Assembly (NCBI GenBank): GCA_028278425.1 | Contig: JANQEJ010000085.1 | Span: 1-34,658 of the forward strand | Length of the DNA: 34,658 nucleotides | Origin: Planctomycetota bacterium | GTDB taxonomy: Bacteria > Planctomycetota > UBA1135 > GCA-002686595 | Direction: 5' to 3' | Shown: in pieces, positions 8,521 through 17,819 of the stretch | Layout: the number at the start of each line of letters is the position of its first letter | How positions within the stretch are numbered: position 1 is the first letter of the stretch | The notes under the pieces: model-generated | What the model was told of the DNA's origin: nothing | The model's database searches: none | What the model saw: only the letters and a program-made list of their open reading frames with translations | Made by a program: the position numbers and the translations under genes

Positions 8521-8994
8521 TTACAGAATCGGCTCCGCCGACCCCACCAGCTTCGTCCCGTCCGGCTTCTCGATTTCGACCCACCACATCGGGTTCTCCG
8601 GCAGCGGGTCCGGCGCCGTCGCGTGGACGTCGTAGTCGTCGTGCGACTCGGCGTACTCGCCCTTGCCGACGTAGGAGAGCGTGCGGTCCTCCGTGCCGAT
8701 CCAGGCGCGCACGATGGTCGAGCCGCTGTCGGAGTAGGGCAGCCTGACGACGAGGTGCACCTCCTCGCCGGCGGCCACGGCGCCGTGGCCCTGGGAGAGC
8801 TCGACCTCGTACTCGCCGATCTGCACGGTGCCCAGCGGGTCCTCGGCGTGCTCGTGGTCCTCCTCGCCGTGCGTTTCGTCCGAGAGCGGGTCTTCGTGGT
8901 CGTGGTCGTGGTCGTGCCCGTGGTTTCCGCCGCCGCAGGCGGCGAGGGACGCCGCCAGGAAGAGACCCACGAGACGGGACGACGCTTGCTTCAT
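8521..8994 (-). CDS. His-rich periplasmic lipoprotein of the metal-efflux operon
   Basis: The 157-residue product begins with a lipoprotein signal ending in LAAC (Cys20). A histidine/aspartate cluster follows at about 25-53 (HGHDHDHDHED, then HGEEDHEHAED), suited to binding Zn, Ni, Co or Cu. The remainder, with VHLVVRLPYSD and ENPMWWVEIEKPDG, looks like a small beta domain without a family I recognise. The ATG at 8994 is chosen over 9012 because it follows a GGAG and gives a proper signal peptide. It starts 15 bases after the RND pump stop, so it is the last gene of that operon. A periplasmic metal-binding or sensing role for the pump is inferred. Confidence 0.8.
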   Translation of the reverse strand: MKQASSRLVGLFLAASLAACGGGNHGHDHDHDHEDPLSDETHGEEDHEHAEDPLGTVQIGEYEVELSQGHGAVAAGEEVHLVVRLPYSDSGSTIVRAWIGTEDRTLSYVGKGEYAESHDDYDVHATAPDPLPENPMWWVEIEKPDGTKLVGSAEPIL

Positions 8995-9008
8995 GTGGTG
9001 CTCCAGAT

Positions 9009-12000
9009 TCACGGAGTTCGGTCCGGGTCGCGCACGCGATAGAGCGCAGCATAGCCGGCGGGAACGAGGACGAGGTTCAGGAAGGTCGAGGTCAAGAGGC
9101 CGCCGAGGATGACGACCGAGAGCGGGGCGAGGATCTCGTTGCCCGGCTGGTCGCCCTCCAGGACGATCGGCACGAGCGCGAGGGCCGCCGTCAGCGCGGT
9201 CATCAGGATCGGCACCAGGCGCTCCATCGAGCCCTGCACGATGGCTTCGAAGAGGGGGCGCCCCTCCTCCTCCACCAGGTAGCGGTAGTGGTTCACGAGC
9301 AGGATGCCGTTGCGGACGGCGATTCCGAAGAGCGTGATGAACCCGACTAGACTCGCGATCGACAAGACCGGCGCCGTGTAGCTTCCCCGCCCGAAGAGGC
9401 CGGCGACGTTCTTCATCAGGTCGGGCGACTCGCTGAGGAACACCGCGAGCACTCCCCCGATCAGCGCCAGGGGGAGGTTGACGAGGACCAGCAGCGACAC
9501 GCGCAGCGAGCCGATCGCGATGTGGAGCAGCGCGAGCATGATCAAGAGGACCACGCCGCTGAAGAGCAGGATCGCCCGGCTGGCCGATTGCTGCGCCTCG
9601 AACTGGCCGCCGTACTTCACGGTGTAGCCGTAGCGCTGCACGATCGGGTCGACGCGGCGCTGGACCTCGGCGACGAGGTGGCCGAGGTTCGCGCCCTCGG
9701 CGACGTTCAGCGAGACGACCGCCTTGCGCTGCGAGTTCTCGCGCGCGATGAGGTTCGAGGCCATCTCCCGACCGACGTCCGCGACCTCCGCGAGCCGGAC
9801 CAGCGCGCCGCCCTCGCCGCGCAGCACGAGGCGGTGGAGGTCCCCCACGTCGTCGCGCTCGTCGGGGTGCAGGCGGACGGCGAGACCGTAGCGGCGCACG
9901 CCCTCGTTCACCTCGGCGACGGTCACGCCGAAGACCGCGTCCTGCACCTGGCCGGCCGCCGACCGCGGCGTCAGGCCGTACGCGGCGAGCTCAGGCGGGC
10001 GGTACTCGATCGGCAGCGACTGGATCATCACCTCGCGGTTCGCCGCCACGTCGCGCGCTCCGAGAAGGTCTTTCAGCTCGCCTTCGATCTCCTTGGCGAT
10101 GCTCCGCAGCGCGTCGAGGTCGTCGCCGTAGACGCTGATGGCGATCGCGGCGGGCGTCCCGGAGAGGATGTGGCTGAGCCGGTGCTGGATCGGCTGCCCG
10201 ACGTTCGTGGTGATGCCGGGGACCTGCTCGAGGATGCGCGTGATCTCCGCGCGCACCTCCTCCTTCTTGAAGCCCGGCTCGACGGTGACCTCGAGCTCGG
10301 AGTTGCTCACCGGCTCGGCGTGCTCGTCGCGCTCCGCCCGCCCGGTGCGGCGGGTCACGCTGCGCACGCCGTCCACCTGCAGGAGCCGCTGCTCGACCGC
10401 CGAGGCCATCCGGTCGCTGGCCGGCAGCGAGGTGCCCGGCGGCGCGAAGAGCCCGACCGTGAACGTGCCCTCGTTGAACTCGGGCAGGAAGGACGTGCCG
10501 AAGGTGGACGCGAGCCAGAGGGTCAGGACCGTCGCGGCGCCGGTCGCGCCGAGCACGAGCGCGCGCCAGCGAAGCGCGAAGCGAAGGGCGGGCTCGTAGA
10601 GGCGCTTCAGCCAGCGGACGAGGAACGCGTCGCGCGCCTCGCGCTCGCTCGGCTCCGCGTGCAGGAGGAGCCGGCACATCGCCGGCGTCACCGTCAGCGC
10701 CACGAGCAGCGAAGCCAGGAGCGAGACGATGAACGCGATCCCGAGCGGCCGGAAGAAGCGTCCCTCGACCCCCTCCAGGAACATCAGCGGGACGAAGACG
10801 AGCCCGATGATGATCGTCGCGAAGACCATCGCGGGACGGATCTCGTTGCTCGCGTCGAAGATGACCTTGGTCTTGCTGCGCCGCTCGCCCGCCGGCCGGG
10901 TCGCGTTCTGCTTCAGCCGGCGGAACACGTTCTCAACGTCGATGATCGCGTCGTCCACCAGGCTGCCCACCGCGATGGCGAGCCCGCCGAGCGTCATCAC
11001 GTTGATCGTCTCGCCCAGCGCCTCGAGGACGAGCAGGCCGGCGGCGAGCGACAGCGGCAGCGCCGTGAGCGTGACCAGCGTCGTGCGCAGGTTCAAAAGG
11101 AAGAGCAGCAGGATGACCGAGACGATGATCGCCGCGTCGCGCAGGGCGGTGACGACGTTGCCCACCGCCACGTCGATGAAGTCCGCCTGCCGGAAGATCT
11201 GGCGGTTCACGCGCACGCCCGCGGGCAGCGTCGGCTCGAGGGCGTCGAGGAGCTCGTCGACCTGCTTCGTGATCGTGAGCGTGTTCGTGTCCGGCGCCTT
11301 TTGGAGCGTCATCACGATCGCGGGAAGCCCGCCGTCGGCGCCGGTGCCGCGCTTGGGCGCGGGTCCGAGCCGCACGTCGGCCACCTGTCCGATCGTGACC
11401 GGCGCGCCCTCGTGGATCTTGATCATCGTCCCCGCGATGTCGGATACCGAGCGCACGCGGCCGCTCTGGCGGATCGAGAGCTCGAGGTTGTCCACGTCGG
11501 GCAGGTAGCCGGCGCTCAGCGTGCTGTGCGCCGCCTCGGCGGCCTCGACGACGTCCTGGACCGTCAGCCCGTACAGGCGGAGCTTCTCCTGCTCGACGAG
11601 CACCTGGTATTCCGGCAGCTCTCCGCCGATGACCGACACCTGCGCCACCCCGGGGATCGCGAGCAGCTTGTTGCGCAGGTCGAACTCGGCGTAGGCGCGC
11701 AACTCGAGGTCGCTCTGCGAGCCGTCCGGCGACGACACAGCGAGCAGCATGATCTCGCCCGTGATCGACGTGATCGGCGTCATCTCCGCGTGCGTGCCGC
11801 GCGGCAGGTCCTCGCGCACGGTGTCGAGCCGTTCGGAGACGAGCTGCCGCGCGCGGTAGATGTCCTTCCCCCACTCGAACTCGATGTACGCGATCGCGAG
11901 CCCGATCGCGCTCGACGTGCGCACGCGCCGCACGCCGGGGATCCCGTTCACGGCGGCCTCGATCGGGAAGGTCACGTACTGCTCCACCTCGTCCGCCGCG

Positions 12001-12167
12001 AGCCCGGGCGACTCCGCCATCACGACGACCGTCGGCGCGTTCAGCTCGGGGAACACGTCGACCGGCGTCCGCGAGAGGCGGAACGCCGCCAGCCCGAGCA
12101 CCACGCCGGCAAGGACCAGGACCAGCGCGGCGCGGTCGATCGAGATGCGGATGAGTCGCTTGAGCAC
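9009..12167 (-). CDS. Heavy-metal efflux RND pump, CzcA/CusA type
   Basis: The 1052-residue length and layout match inner-membrane RND proton/cation antiporters of the heavy-metal group: an N-terminal helix, two large periplasmic loops and two six-helix blocks. EFEWGKDIYRARQLVSERL near residue 100 is a family signature. The fourth-helix segment SLVDDAIIDVENVF carries the acidic residues D405, D406, D410 and E412 expected for proton relay. The pump would expel divalent or monovalent metal ions through the adaptor and outer-membrane factor encoded just upstream. The GTG start at 12167 follows the adaptor stop by ten bases, with AGAGG as ribosome-binding site. His-rich neighbours favour Zn/Co/Ni or Cu, but specificity cannot be set from sequence alone. 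Confidence 0.93.
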   Translation of the reverse strand: MLKRLIRISIDRAALVLVLAGVVLGLAAFRLSRTPVDVFPELNAPTVVVMAESPGLAADEVEQYVTFPIEAAVNGIPGVRRVRTSSAIGLAIAYIEFEWGKDIYRARQLVSERLDTVREDLPRGTHAEMTPITSITGEIMLLAVSSPDGSQSDLELRAYAEFDLRNKLLAIPGVAQVSVIGGELPEYQVLVEQEKLRLYGLTVQDVVEAAEAAHSTLSAGYLPDVDNLELSIRQSGRVRSVSDIAGTMIKIHEGAPVTIGQVADVRLGPAPKRGTGADGGLPAIVMTLQKAPDTNTLTITKQVDELLDALEPTLPAGVRVNRQIFRQADFIDVAVGNVVTALRDAAIIVSVILLLFLLNLRTTLVTLTALPLSLAAGLLVLEALGETINVMTLGGLAIAVGSLVDDAIIDVENVFRRLKQNATRPAGERRSKTKVIFDASNEIRPAMVFATIIIGLVFVPLMFLEGVEGRFFRPLGIAFIVSLLASLLVALTVTPAMCRLLLHAEPSEREARDAFLVRWLKRLYEPALRFALRWRALVLGATGAATVLTLWLASTFGTSFLPEFNEGTFTVGLFAPPGTSLPASDRMASAVEQRLLQVDGVRSVTRRTGRAERDEHAEPVSNSELEVTVEPGFKKEEVRAEITRILEQVPGITTNVGQPIQHRLSHILSGTPAAIAISVYGDDLDALRSIAKEIEGELKDLLGARDVAANREVMIQSLPIEYRPPELAAYGLTPRSAAGQVQDAVFGVTVAEVNEGVRRYGLAVRLHPDERDDVGDLHRLVLRGEGGALVRLAEVADVGREMASNLIARENSQRKAVVSLNVAEGANLGHLVAEVQRRVDPIVQRYGYTVKYGGQFEAQQSASRAILLFSGVVLLIMLALLHIAIGSLRVSLLVLVNLPLALIGGVLAVFLSESPDLMKNVAGLFGRGSYTAPVLSIASLVGFITLFGIAVRNGILLVNHYRYLVEEEGRPLFEAIVQGSMERLVPILMTALTAALALVPIVLEGDQPGNEILAPLSVVILGGLLTSTFLNLVLVPAGYAALYRVRDPDRTP

Positions 12168-12177
12168 GGGCGGACCT

Positions 12178-13527
12178 CTAGTGTTCGCCGTGGAACGTGC
12201 CGTCGGCGTGGAAGTGGCCGCCCTGCTGCGCGGTGCCGGCCTGCCCGGTCGCGAGCTTCAGCTCGTACGCGCCGGCGAGAACGACCTCGTCGCCGCGCAT
12301 GACGCCGCTCTTCACGACGACCCAGCGCCCGTCGTCGACGCCCATGTCCGCCTCGACGCGGATCGCCTTGTTCGGGTCCTTGGGATCGCGGCGGAAGAAG
12401 ACGTGCGTCAGCCCGTCCCGGACGACGGCGGAGCGCGGAATGGCGAGCGCCGGAGCGTCGGTGGACTCGAGCACGACCTCGAGGAAGGCGGAGACGCCCG
12501 GATGGATCCACGGCCTGAGCTCGTGCGGCGTCGCGAGCAGCGTCATCGTCCGCTCCTCGGGATGCGCCTCGAGGCCGAACGTCATCGTCGCCCCCACCCC
12601 GTCGTCGATCGGGATCCCGGGCGACCGCGGCGGGACGATGCGCGCCTCGACGGCGCCGGAGAGCGCGGGCAGGTCGCCTTGCAGCGCGAGCGCCCGGAAG
12701 CGGACCTTCCCGGGGTCGACGATCGAGAGCACCACGGCCGGCGGCTCGACGAAGGCACCGTCGGTGACCGCGAGGGACTCGACGATCCCGCCCTCCAGGG
12801 CCGTCACCTCGACCCAGTCGATCGTCTGGTAGTTCGGGATCGTCTCGCCGTCGACGACCACCTCGCGCTCGAGCTCCTCCTCGGCGAACCCCGATGCCGT
12901 CGCGGCGCGGTGCAGGGCGTGCTCCCTGGTCCGCCGCGCGTTGGCGAGGTTGGTCTCAGCGAGCCTCGTCTCCGCCTCCAGCCGCGGCAGGCTCGCTTCG
13001 AGCTCGGCCGCCTCGGCCTCGAGGTCCGCCTTCTTGAAGTCGGCCTGCGCGAGGGCGGCGATGCGTTCGCGCGCGAGCGCGAGCTTGCGCGCGGCCTCTT
13101 CCGCCTTCGCGCGTCCGACATCGATCTCCGCCAGCGCCGTCGCGATCGCCTGCTCGCCGGTGATGATCTCGTGCAGGAGCTCGGGCCACGCGGGCGACAG
13201 GAACCGGAAGAGGACCTGGCCGGGCTCGACCGGATCGTACTGGTCGACCAGGAGCTCGACCCGTCCCGAGAGGGCCATGCGGTACTCGCGCCGCGCGAGC
13301 GGCCGCAGCTCGAACGCGCCGGGAACCCGGATCGTGCCGGCCACCTGCCGCACCTCCACCTTCGCGAAGGTGATGCCCAGGTTGCGACGCACGGTCGCGG
13401 GGATCTCGACGCGGTTCGTCGGCGCGGCGGCAGGCGCGACGTCCAACGCCCCGCCGGCGGGATCCTTCGCCTCCGGGCCGCATGCGGCGACGACGAAGAG
13501 GCCCAGGGCCATCGACTTCAGCTTCAC
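12178..13527 (-). CDS. Periplasmic adaptor (HlyD/CusB family) lipoprotein of metal efflux system
   Basis: The GTG at 13527 overlaps the stop of the outer-membrane factor gene as GTGA and follows GGAGG, giving 449 residues. A short signal ends in the lipobox VAAC (Cys16). The core shows the adaptor layout: a lipoyl/barrel-sandwich half (MALSGRVELLVDQYDPVEPGQ), a long Ala/Glu/Leu-rich coiled-coil hairpin (about 130-230), the return lipoyl half (VEVTALEGGIVESLAVTDG), a beta-barrel, and a C-terminal membrane-proximal region (LAIPRSAVVRDGLTHVFF). The last residues are His-rich (GGHFHADGTFHGEH), possibly metal-binding. It bridges the RND pump and the outer-membrane channel and may hand metal to the pump. 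Confidence 0.9.
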   Translation of the reverse strand: MKLKSMALGLFVVAACGPEAKDPAGGALDVAPAAAPTNRVEIPATVRRNLGITFAKVEVRQVAGTIRVPGAFELRPLARREYRMALSGRVELLVDQYDPVEPGQVLFRFLSPAWPELLHEIITGEQAIATALAEIDVGRAKAEEAARKLALARERIAALAQADFKKADLEAEAAELEASLPRLEAETRLAETNLANARRTREHALHRAATASGFAEEELEREVVVDGETIPNYQTIDWVEVTALEGGIVESLAVTDGAFVEPPAVVLSIVDPGKVRFRALALQGDLPALSGAVEARIVPPRSPGIPIDDGVGATMTFGLEAHPEERTMTLLATPHELRPWIHPGVSAFLEVVLESTDAPALAIPRSAVVRDGLTHVFFRRDPKDPNKAIRVEADMGVDDGRWVVVKSGVMRGDEVVLAGAYELKLATGQAGTAQQGGHFHADGTFHGEH

Positions 13528-14906
13528 GGGGTTTCCTCCTCGGTCGGCGGACCGGTCAGGTGGGCGAGCTCCGCGCGCGCGAGCGCTTCCGCCGCGCGCG
13601 TCTCGATCAGGTCGAGCTTCACCTCGTGGGCGCGGGTGAGGCTCTCGAGCAGCACGAGGCTCGTGCCCTCGCCGAGTTGCACGAGCTGCAGCGCGTCCTC
13701 GACCTGGCGGTCGACGAGGGGAACGAGAAGGCGTTCCACGTCGGCGCGCTGTGCCTCCAGCGCGCCGGCCAGCGCGGAGGCGGCGCTCCACCGGCCGGCG
13801 AGGGACTCGTACTCCGCCTCGTAGGCGGCGCGCGCGATCTCGCGCCCGGCGCGCGCCTCCGCGATCGCGCGGCGGTTGGCGTTCAGGAACGGAAGCGGGA
13901 TCGCGCCGAAGAGGCCGATGCGGGACTGGCCCTCGTCCGACTCGTACGACGGGCCGAGGGTCAGGTCGGGATACCGCTTGCGGATCTCGCGCCGCAGCGT
14001 CGCTTCGGCCACCTCGTACTCCGCGCGAAGCCGGGCGAGGCCGGGGTTGCGCTCCGCGATCGCTTCCATGCCGCCGTCTTCGCTCTCCGCGACCGCGAGC
14101 GTCGGGACGAGCGTCACCGGCACCGCGGGCGCGAGGCCCATGCTCGCGCGCAACCGTTGCTCCGCCGCGGCGACCTCTCCGCGCAGGCGGCCGAGCTGGT
14201 TCGAGCGGCGCGCCCGCTCGACGGCGAAGAGCGACGCCTCGGTCCGCGGCAGCTCGCCGGTCTCCGCAAGCCGCGCGGTGGTTTCGACGAGCGCGTCGAG
14301 CGCGCCGGCGAACCGCTCGGTCTCGTCCGCGCGGTGGAGCGCCGACGTCCACGCGACCCACGCGCGGCGAACCGCGTGCAGCACGTCCCACTCCGCCTCG
14401 AGCGCGCGACGCTCCGCGGCGAGCCGCGCGGCGTCGGCGTGCTCGCGCTCCGCCGCGAGCCGTCCGGAGAGCGGAACCGTGAACGCCAGGTCCGCGGCGA
14501 GAAACCAGCGGTCGGAGACGTCCTCGGTGATCCGCAGGCCGGTCAGCGCGAGCTCGGGGTCGTCCCAGAGCCCCGCGTGCTCCGCGCTCGCCGCCGCCCG
14601 TTCCGCGCGCAGGCGCGCCAGGCGGAGGTCGGGATGGAAGACGAGGGCGACGAGCTGGCCCTCGCGCAGCGTCAACCCGTCGTCGGGATCGAACGCCGCG
14701 ACGCGCTCGCCCAGGTCCCGCTCGAGGCGCTCGACGAGCTCGCGCAGGGAACCGTCCGCGAGCGAACGGCCGTGCCAGGTCTCGCGGTGCACCGCGGGAT
14801 CCAGCGACCTGGGCTCGTAGCTCTGGCAGCTCGCGAGCGCCGCGGCGGCGAGCGCCAGCGACGCGACGCGTCTTCCTAGTTGTTCTTCGGTCTCCGACTC
14901 ATCCAC
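13524..14906 (-). CDS. Outer-membrane efflux protein (TolC/CzcC family) lipoprotein
   Basis: The 460-residue product has an outer-membrane factor layout: a lipoprotein signal with Cys27 (AALASC), then two long helical repeats rich in Ala, Glu, Arg and Leu. They include ALVFHPDLRLARLRAE near the start of repeat one and RNPGLARLRAEYEVAEATL in repeat two, with a short IPLPFLNANRRAIAEA strand segment typical of CzcC/CusC. It would form the trimeric exit channel of the tripartite metal pump. The GTG at 14906, preceded by GGAG, is the only plausible start found, although the acidic N-terminus before the RR pair is unusual. The stop overlaps the adaptor start by four bases. Confidence 0.88.
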   Translation of the reverse strand: MDESETEEQLGRRVASLALAAAALASCQSYEPRSLDPAVHRETWHGRSLADGSLRELVERLERDLGERVAAFDPDDGLTLREGQLVALVFHPDLRLARLRAERAAASAEHAGLWDDPELALTGLRITEDVSDRWFLAADLAFTVPLSGRLAAEREHADAARLAAERRALEAEWDVLHAVRRAWVAWTSALHRADETERFAGALDALVETTARLAETGELPRTEASLFAVERARRSNQLGRLRGEVAAAEQRLRASMGLAPAVPVTLVPTLAVAESEDGGMEAIAERNPGLARLRAEYEVAEATLRREIRKRYPDLTLGPSYESDEGQSRIGLFGAIPLPFLNANRRAIAEARAGREIARAAYEAEYESLAGRWSAASALAGALEAQRADVERLLVPLVDRQVEDALQLVQLGEGTSLVLLESLTRAHEVKLDLIETRAAEALARAELAHLTGPPTEEETP

Positions 14907-15000
14907 GACGCGCGGTCTCCATCGGCCTCTCTCGACGCGGTCCGGCTACGGGCGTGCCGGACCTCCGCGGCACCGGCGAGGCCGGCGCCGCTCGACGCGA

Positions 15001-15471
15001 TCAGGCGGCGATGGGAGGCGCGCGGGGCGCCGCGGTTCGCAGGAGTGGTGGCGCGCCACCATGCTCCTCTTCGGCGGGTCGAACCCCGGCTGCAAGCTCG
15101 TGGGAGGGAAGCCCGGTCTGCGCCGGGGGCATCGCGACGGCGACGTGGACGAGCGTGGTGACGACGGCAGGCGCGAGCTGCGCGAGGTGGTCCTCCACCG
15201 GATGCGGGTGGTGGTCGTCCGATTCCGCGCCGTCGTTCCGCTCGCCGTGCTCGTGGGCGTGCCCGTGGCCGTGACCGTGAGGATGCGCGTGTCCGTGACC
15301 GCCCCCGAAGGCCGCGCTTACCGCGGTCTCCACGTCCTCGTAGGGCGCGAAGTGGTCGTGCAACGCGAGGTGCAGCGGCACGAGGAACTGCTGCAGCACG
15401 AAGCAGGCGCACGCGATCACGCCGAGGGTCGCTCCCCACGTCTGCGTCCGCTTGCGGCCCTTCGCGCTCAT
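15001..15471 (-). CDS. CzcI-like His-rich membrane protein heading the metal-efflux operon
   Basis: The 156-residue product starts with a basic segment (MSAKGRKRTQ) and a signal-anchor helix (about 12-33). Residues 59-75 are a dense histidine run (HGHAHPHGHGHGHAHEH), and a second hydrophobic stretch (LAPAVVTTLVHVAVAM) follows. It lies first in the operon, 94 bases before the outer-membrane factor gene. In well-known czc clusters the small His-rich protein CzcI sits directly upstream of czcCBA, so position and composition suggest an analogous role. Homology to CzcI itself is not shown. The Ala/Pro/Arg-rich C-terminus is low complexity. A metal-buffering or regulatory function at the membrane is inferred. 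Confidence 0.72.
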   Translation of the reverse strand: MSAKGRKRTQTWGATLGVIACACFVLQQFLVPLHLALHDHFAPYEDVETAVSAAFGGGHGHAHPHGHGHGHAHEHGERNDGAESDDHHPHPVEDHLAQLAPAVVTTLVHVAVAMPPAQTGLPSHELAAGVRPAEEEHGGAPPLLRTAAPRAPPIAA

Positions 15472-15477
15472 GACATT

Positions 15478-15507
15478 AGCGTAGCGTCGCCGCCGGATTC
15501 GATCCAA
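15478..15507 (-). promoter_or_regulatory. Candidate sigma-70-type promoter of the metal-efflux operon
   Basis: On the minus strand TTGGAT (15507-15502) and TACGCT (15483-15478) are separated by 18 bases. The -10 box ends six bases before the ATG at 15471, so transcription would begin at or near the start codon and give a leaderless message. No Shine-Dalgarno is visible. This is a pattern match only. Confidence 0.35.
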
Positions 15508-15549
15508 CGGCGGCGCCGCGCGGCTTTCTCGGCGCGAAGCGGCTCTCCC

Positions 15550-17325
15550 TTAAGGAAGAAAGTCCACCTCGACGGCGTTGGAGATCTGCCAGCCCAGGGG
15601 CTGGCCCGCGTCCAGGACGATGAACTGGACGTAGAGGGTGTTCGGCCCGTTGCCGCCCGGCACCGCCAGGCTCACTTCCCCCGCCCCGTCGGTGACGAAG
15701 GGCACGAGGATGTTGGGGAACGCGACGATCGTTCCGCCCGCGAACGGCAGCGCGGTCGTGCTGAAACCCGCGGCGAGGAAGGCGCTGGTCCCGGCCGGCG
15801 CCGATTCGAGCAGAAGCGTCGCCGTCTTGCCCGCGGCCAGCGCCGGACCGCAGACGCTCAGCGTCGCCGTGCCCGGGCCCTGGAAGCCGAGATCCTCCTG
15901 ACAGATCGCGGGGTCCGTCCCGTTCATCCAGGCGTAGGTGCCCGGATTGCGCCCGAGCACCATGTCGTTGTCGCCGTCGTTGTCGATGTCGAAGACGGCG
16001 ACGTCGTGACCGTCGCGCAGGTCGCTCTCGTTGAGCCCGACGACGCCGACCCAGCCGCCGGGTCCGGCGCTCTGGCGTTCTTCGCGCAGCGTGATCTCCG
16101 AGCCCACCTCCCCGCCGGGGTTGTGGTAGATGTGAATCCGGCGGCCGAAGCCGGGCACGTCGAGATCGATGTCGCAGTAGATGGCGTCGTTCCACCCGTC
16201 GCCGTCCAGGTCGGCGATCAGGTTGTTGCTCGCGAAGCCGTCGTCGGCGCCGGCGAGGAACTGGTAGACCTTCGACGGTCCCCAGATCACGCGGCCGAGC
16301 GGGTCGTTGCCGAGGTTGTAGCGGTAGCGGTCGAGGTTGTCCTCGCTCGTGATCATGTCGAGCCGGCCGTCGTTGTTCAGGTCGCCGACGTCGAAGTGGT
16401 ACGTGTTGAAGCCCTCGTGGGCCTTGTCGAAGATGTTGAAGTAGCCCTGGTTCTTCGGGTCGTTGTAGTGGACCGACACGTAGTACGGCACGAGCGCCGT
16501 GTTCTTGAGGACGTCCGCGAACCCGTCGTTGTTCACGTCGTGGATCTCGGCGTGCGCGCCGAAGCCCGACGAGAGCATGGTCATGTCCATGCGGAGCAGG
16601 CTCTCGTCGACGAAATGCCCGGTGCCGTCGTTGACCAGGAGCCGGTCGTCGAGGTCGGCCGCCGGGTCCTCGAACCATCCGGCGACGCCCGAGTCGTAGT
16701 CCACGAAGTAGAGGTCCGGGTACCCGTCGCCGGTCACGTCGCCGACGCCGATGCCGCAGAAGTTCGGGTTCACCGGCGCGCCCGATCCGTGGACGAAGAG
16801 CTGTGGAAAGCGCGCGTCCTCGTGGCGCAGCCCCAGCCAGCCGGAAGCGTCGCTTCCGAGGTTCATGTACACCCGCGGGTGCCCGAGGACCTTCGGATCG
16901 CCGACGCTGATCGTCGTCGCCGTGACCACGTCCGGCCACCCGTCCAGGTCGACGTCGACGATCACGACGTCGCGGTCGTTGGTCGGCGTCAGAAATCCTT
17001 CGTCGCCGGGAACGTCCGACTTGTTCGCCAGCGCCTTCGTGACGTCGGTCAGCACGCCGGCGTAGTTCAGGAGGAGCTTGTTCGTTCGCTTGCCGGGAAA
17101 GGAGAAGGGCTCCTTGCGCACCACGACGAGGTCGGTCCACCCGTCGAGGTTGAGATCGCCCCAGGCGAAGTCCACCTCGTGGTTCGGATCGGAGATCGTC
17201 CCACCCGCCAGGCGGGACGGATCCTCGGTGAAGCTCACCCATTCGTTGCCGAATTGGGCGCTCGCAACGCCGGAACCGAGGACGAGAAGGAGCGCGACGC
17301 GAGGAAGGAGGCCGGGGTACTTCAT
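15550..17325 (-). CDS. Secreted FG-GAP/VCBS repeat protein with planctomycete-type C-terminal domain
   Basis: The ATG at 17325 gives 591 residues with a clear signal peptide (MKYPGLLPRVALLLVLGSGVASA). Seven or more calcium-loop motifs of the FG-GAP/VCBS type span the body (DLNLDGWTD, DVDLDGWPD, DVTGDGYPD, DVNNDGFAD, DLNNDGRLD, DLDGDGWND, DIDNDGDND), predicting a seven-bladed beta-propeller outside the cytoplasm. The last roughly 120 residues are a separate beta-rich module ending ISNAVEVDFLP, resembling the C-termini of the cytochrome at 4908-7007 and the protein at 25970-27673. An AAGG lies about ten bases before the start. A binding or adhesion role is plausible; there are no catalytic residues to point to. 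Confidence 0.88.
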   Translation of the reverse strand: MKYPGLLPRVALLLVLGSGVASAQFGNEWVSFTEDPSRLAGGTISDPNHEVDFAWGDLNLDGWTDLVVVRKEPFSFPGKRTNKLLLNYAGVLTDVTKALANKSDVPGDEGFLTPTNDRDVVIVDVDLDGWPDVVTATTISVGDPKVLGHPRVYMNLGSDASGWLGLRHEDARFPQLFVHGSGAPVNPNFCGIGVGDVTGDGYPDLYFVDYDSGVAGWFEDPAADLDDRLLVNDGTGHFVDESLLRMDMTMLSSGFGAHAEIHDVNNDGFADVLKNTALVPYYVSVHYNDPKNQGYFNIFDKAHEGFNTYHFDVGDLNNDGRLDMITSEDNLDRYRYNLGNDPLGRVIWGPSKVYQFLAGADDGFASNNLIADLDGDGWNDAIYCDIDLDVPGFGRRIHIYHNPGGEVGSEITLREERQSAGPGGWVGVVGLNESDLRDGHDVAVFDIDNDGDNDMVLGRNPGTYAWMNGTDPAICQEDLGFQGPGTATLSVCGPALAAGKTATLLLESAPAGTSAFLAAGFSTTALPFAGGTIVAFPNILVPFVTDGAGEVSLAVPGGNGPNTLYVQFIVLDAGQPLGWQISNAVEVDFLP

Positions 17326-17522
17326 GGCCAGACCTTGGGCAGGGGTCGGGGGAATGCAGCCGTACGCCGACCTACATCCTAGGGAAGCGAACGGCTCTGT
17401 GGGACGATCCCAAGCCGGATTGCGGGAAAGGCCCCGATGAGCGCCGTACGCGAGGGCCCTGCTGGTGGACAATGCTCCGAGCCCTCTTCTCGCCGCCCAC
17501 GAGCCGGCCTACCATCGCGCCC

Positions 17523-17819
17523 ATGAAGCGACTCGAAGTCGACCGCGAACGCATCGCGACGTTCTGTCGCGAAAACCACATTGCGCGCTTGGCGTGGTTC
17601 GGCTCCGTTCTGCGCGACGACTTCGGGCCCGACAGCGACATCGACGTTCTGGTCGAATTCGAGCCCGGGCGAACCCCTGGACTCGCGTTCTTCCGGCTCC
17701 AGGACGAGCTCTCCGAGATCGTCGGACGCAAGGTGGATCTGAACACACCTGCGTTTCTGAGCCGGTACTTTCGTGACGAGGTCCTTGCCGAAGCCGAGGA
17801 CGAGTATGTCGCGGAGTGA
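17523..17819 (+). CDS. mntA: MntA-type minimal nucleotidyltransferase antitoxin
   Basis: The 98-residue product has the nucleotidyltransferase signature G27-S28, then D39-x-D41 (FGSVLRDDF, SDIDVLVEF), the metal and nucleotide site of MNT proteins. In HepT-MntA systems this enzyme adds AMP units to a tyrosine of the HEPN RNase toxin and so silences it. Here all key residues seem intact. The ATG at 17523 lacks a Shine-Dalgarno but has TACCAT seven bases upstream, so it may be leaderless. A longer reading is open upstream to 17472 but does not improve the family match. The stop overlaps the start of the damaged HEPN partner by 14 bases. Confidence 0.85.
   Translation: MKRLEVDRERIATFCRENHIARLAWFGSVLRDDFGPDSDIDVLVEFEPGRTPGLAFFRLQDELSEIVGRKVDLNTPAFLSRYFRDEVLAEAEDEYVAE

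Noticed and set aside
8800..8960. GTGGTC-type short tandem pattern near 8900
   Set aside because: It is the coding sequence of the His/Asp run of the lipoprotein, not a CRISPR or independent repeat; the same holds for the repeat-like DNA at 15240-15300.
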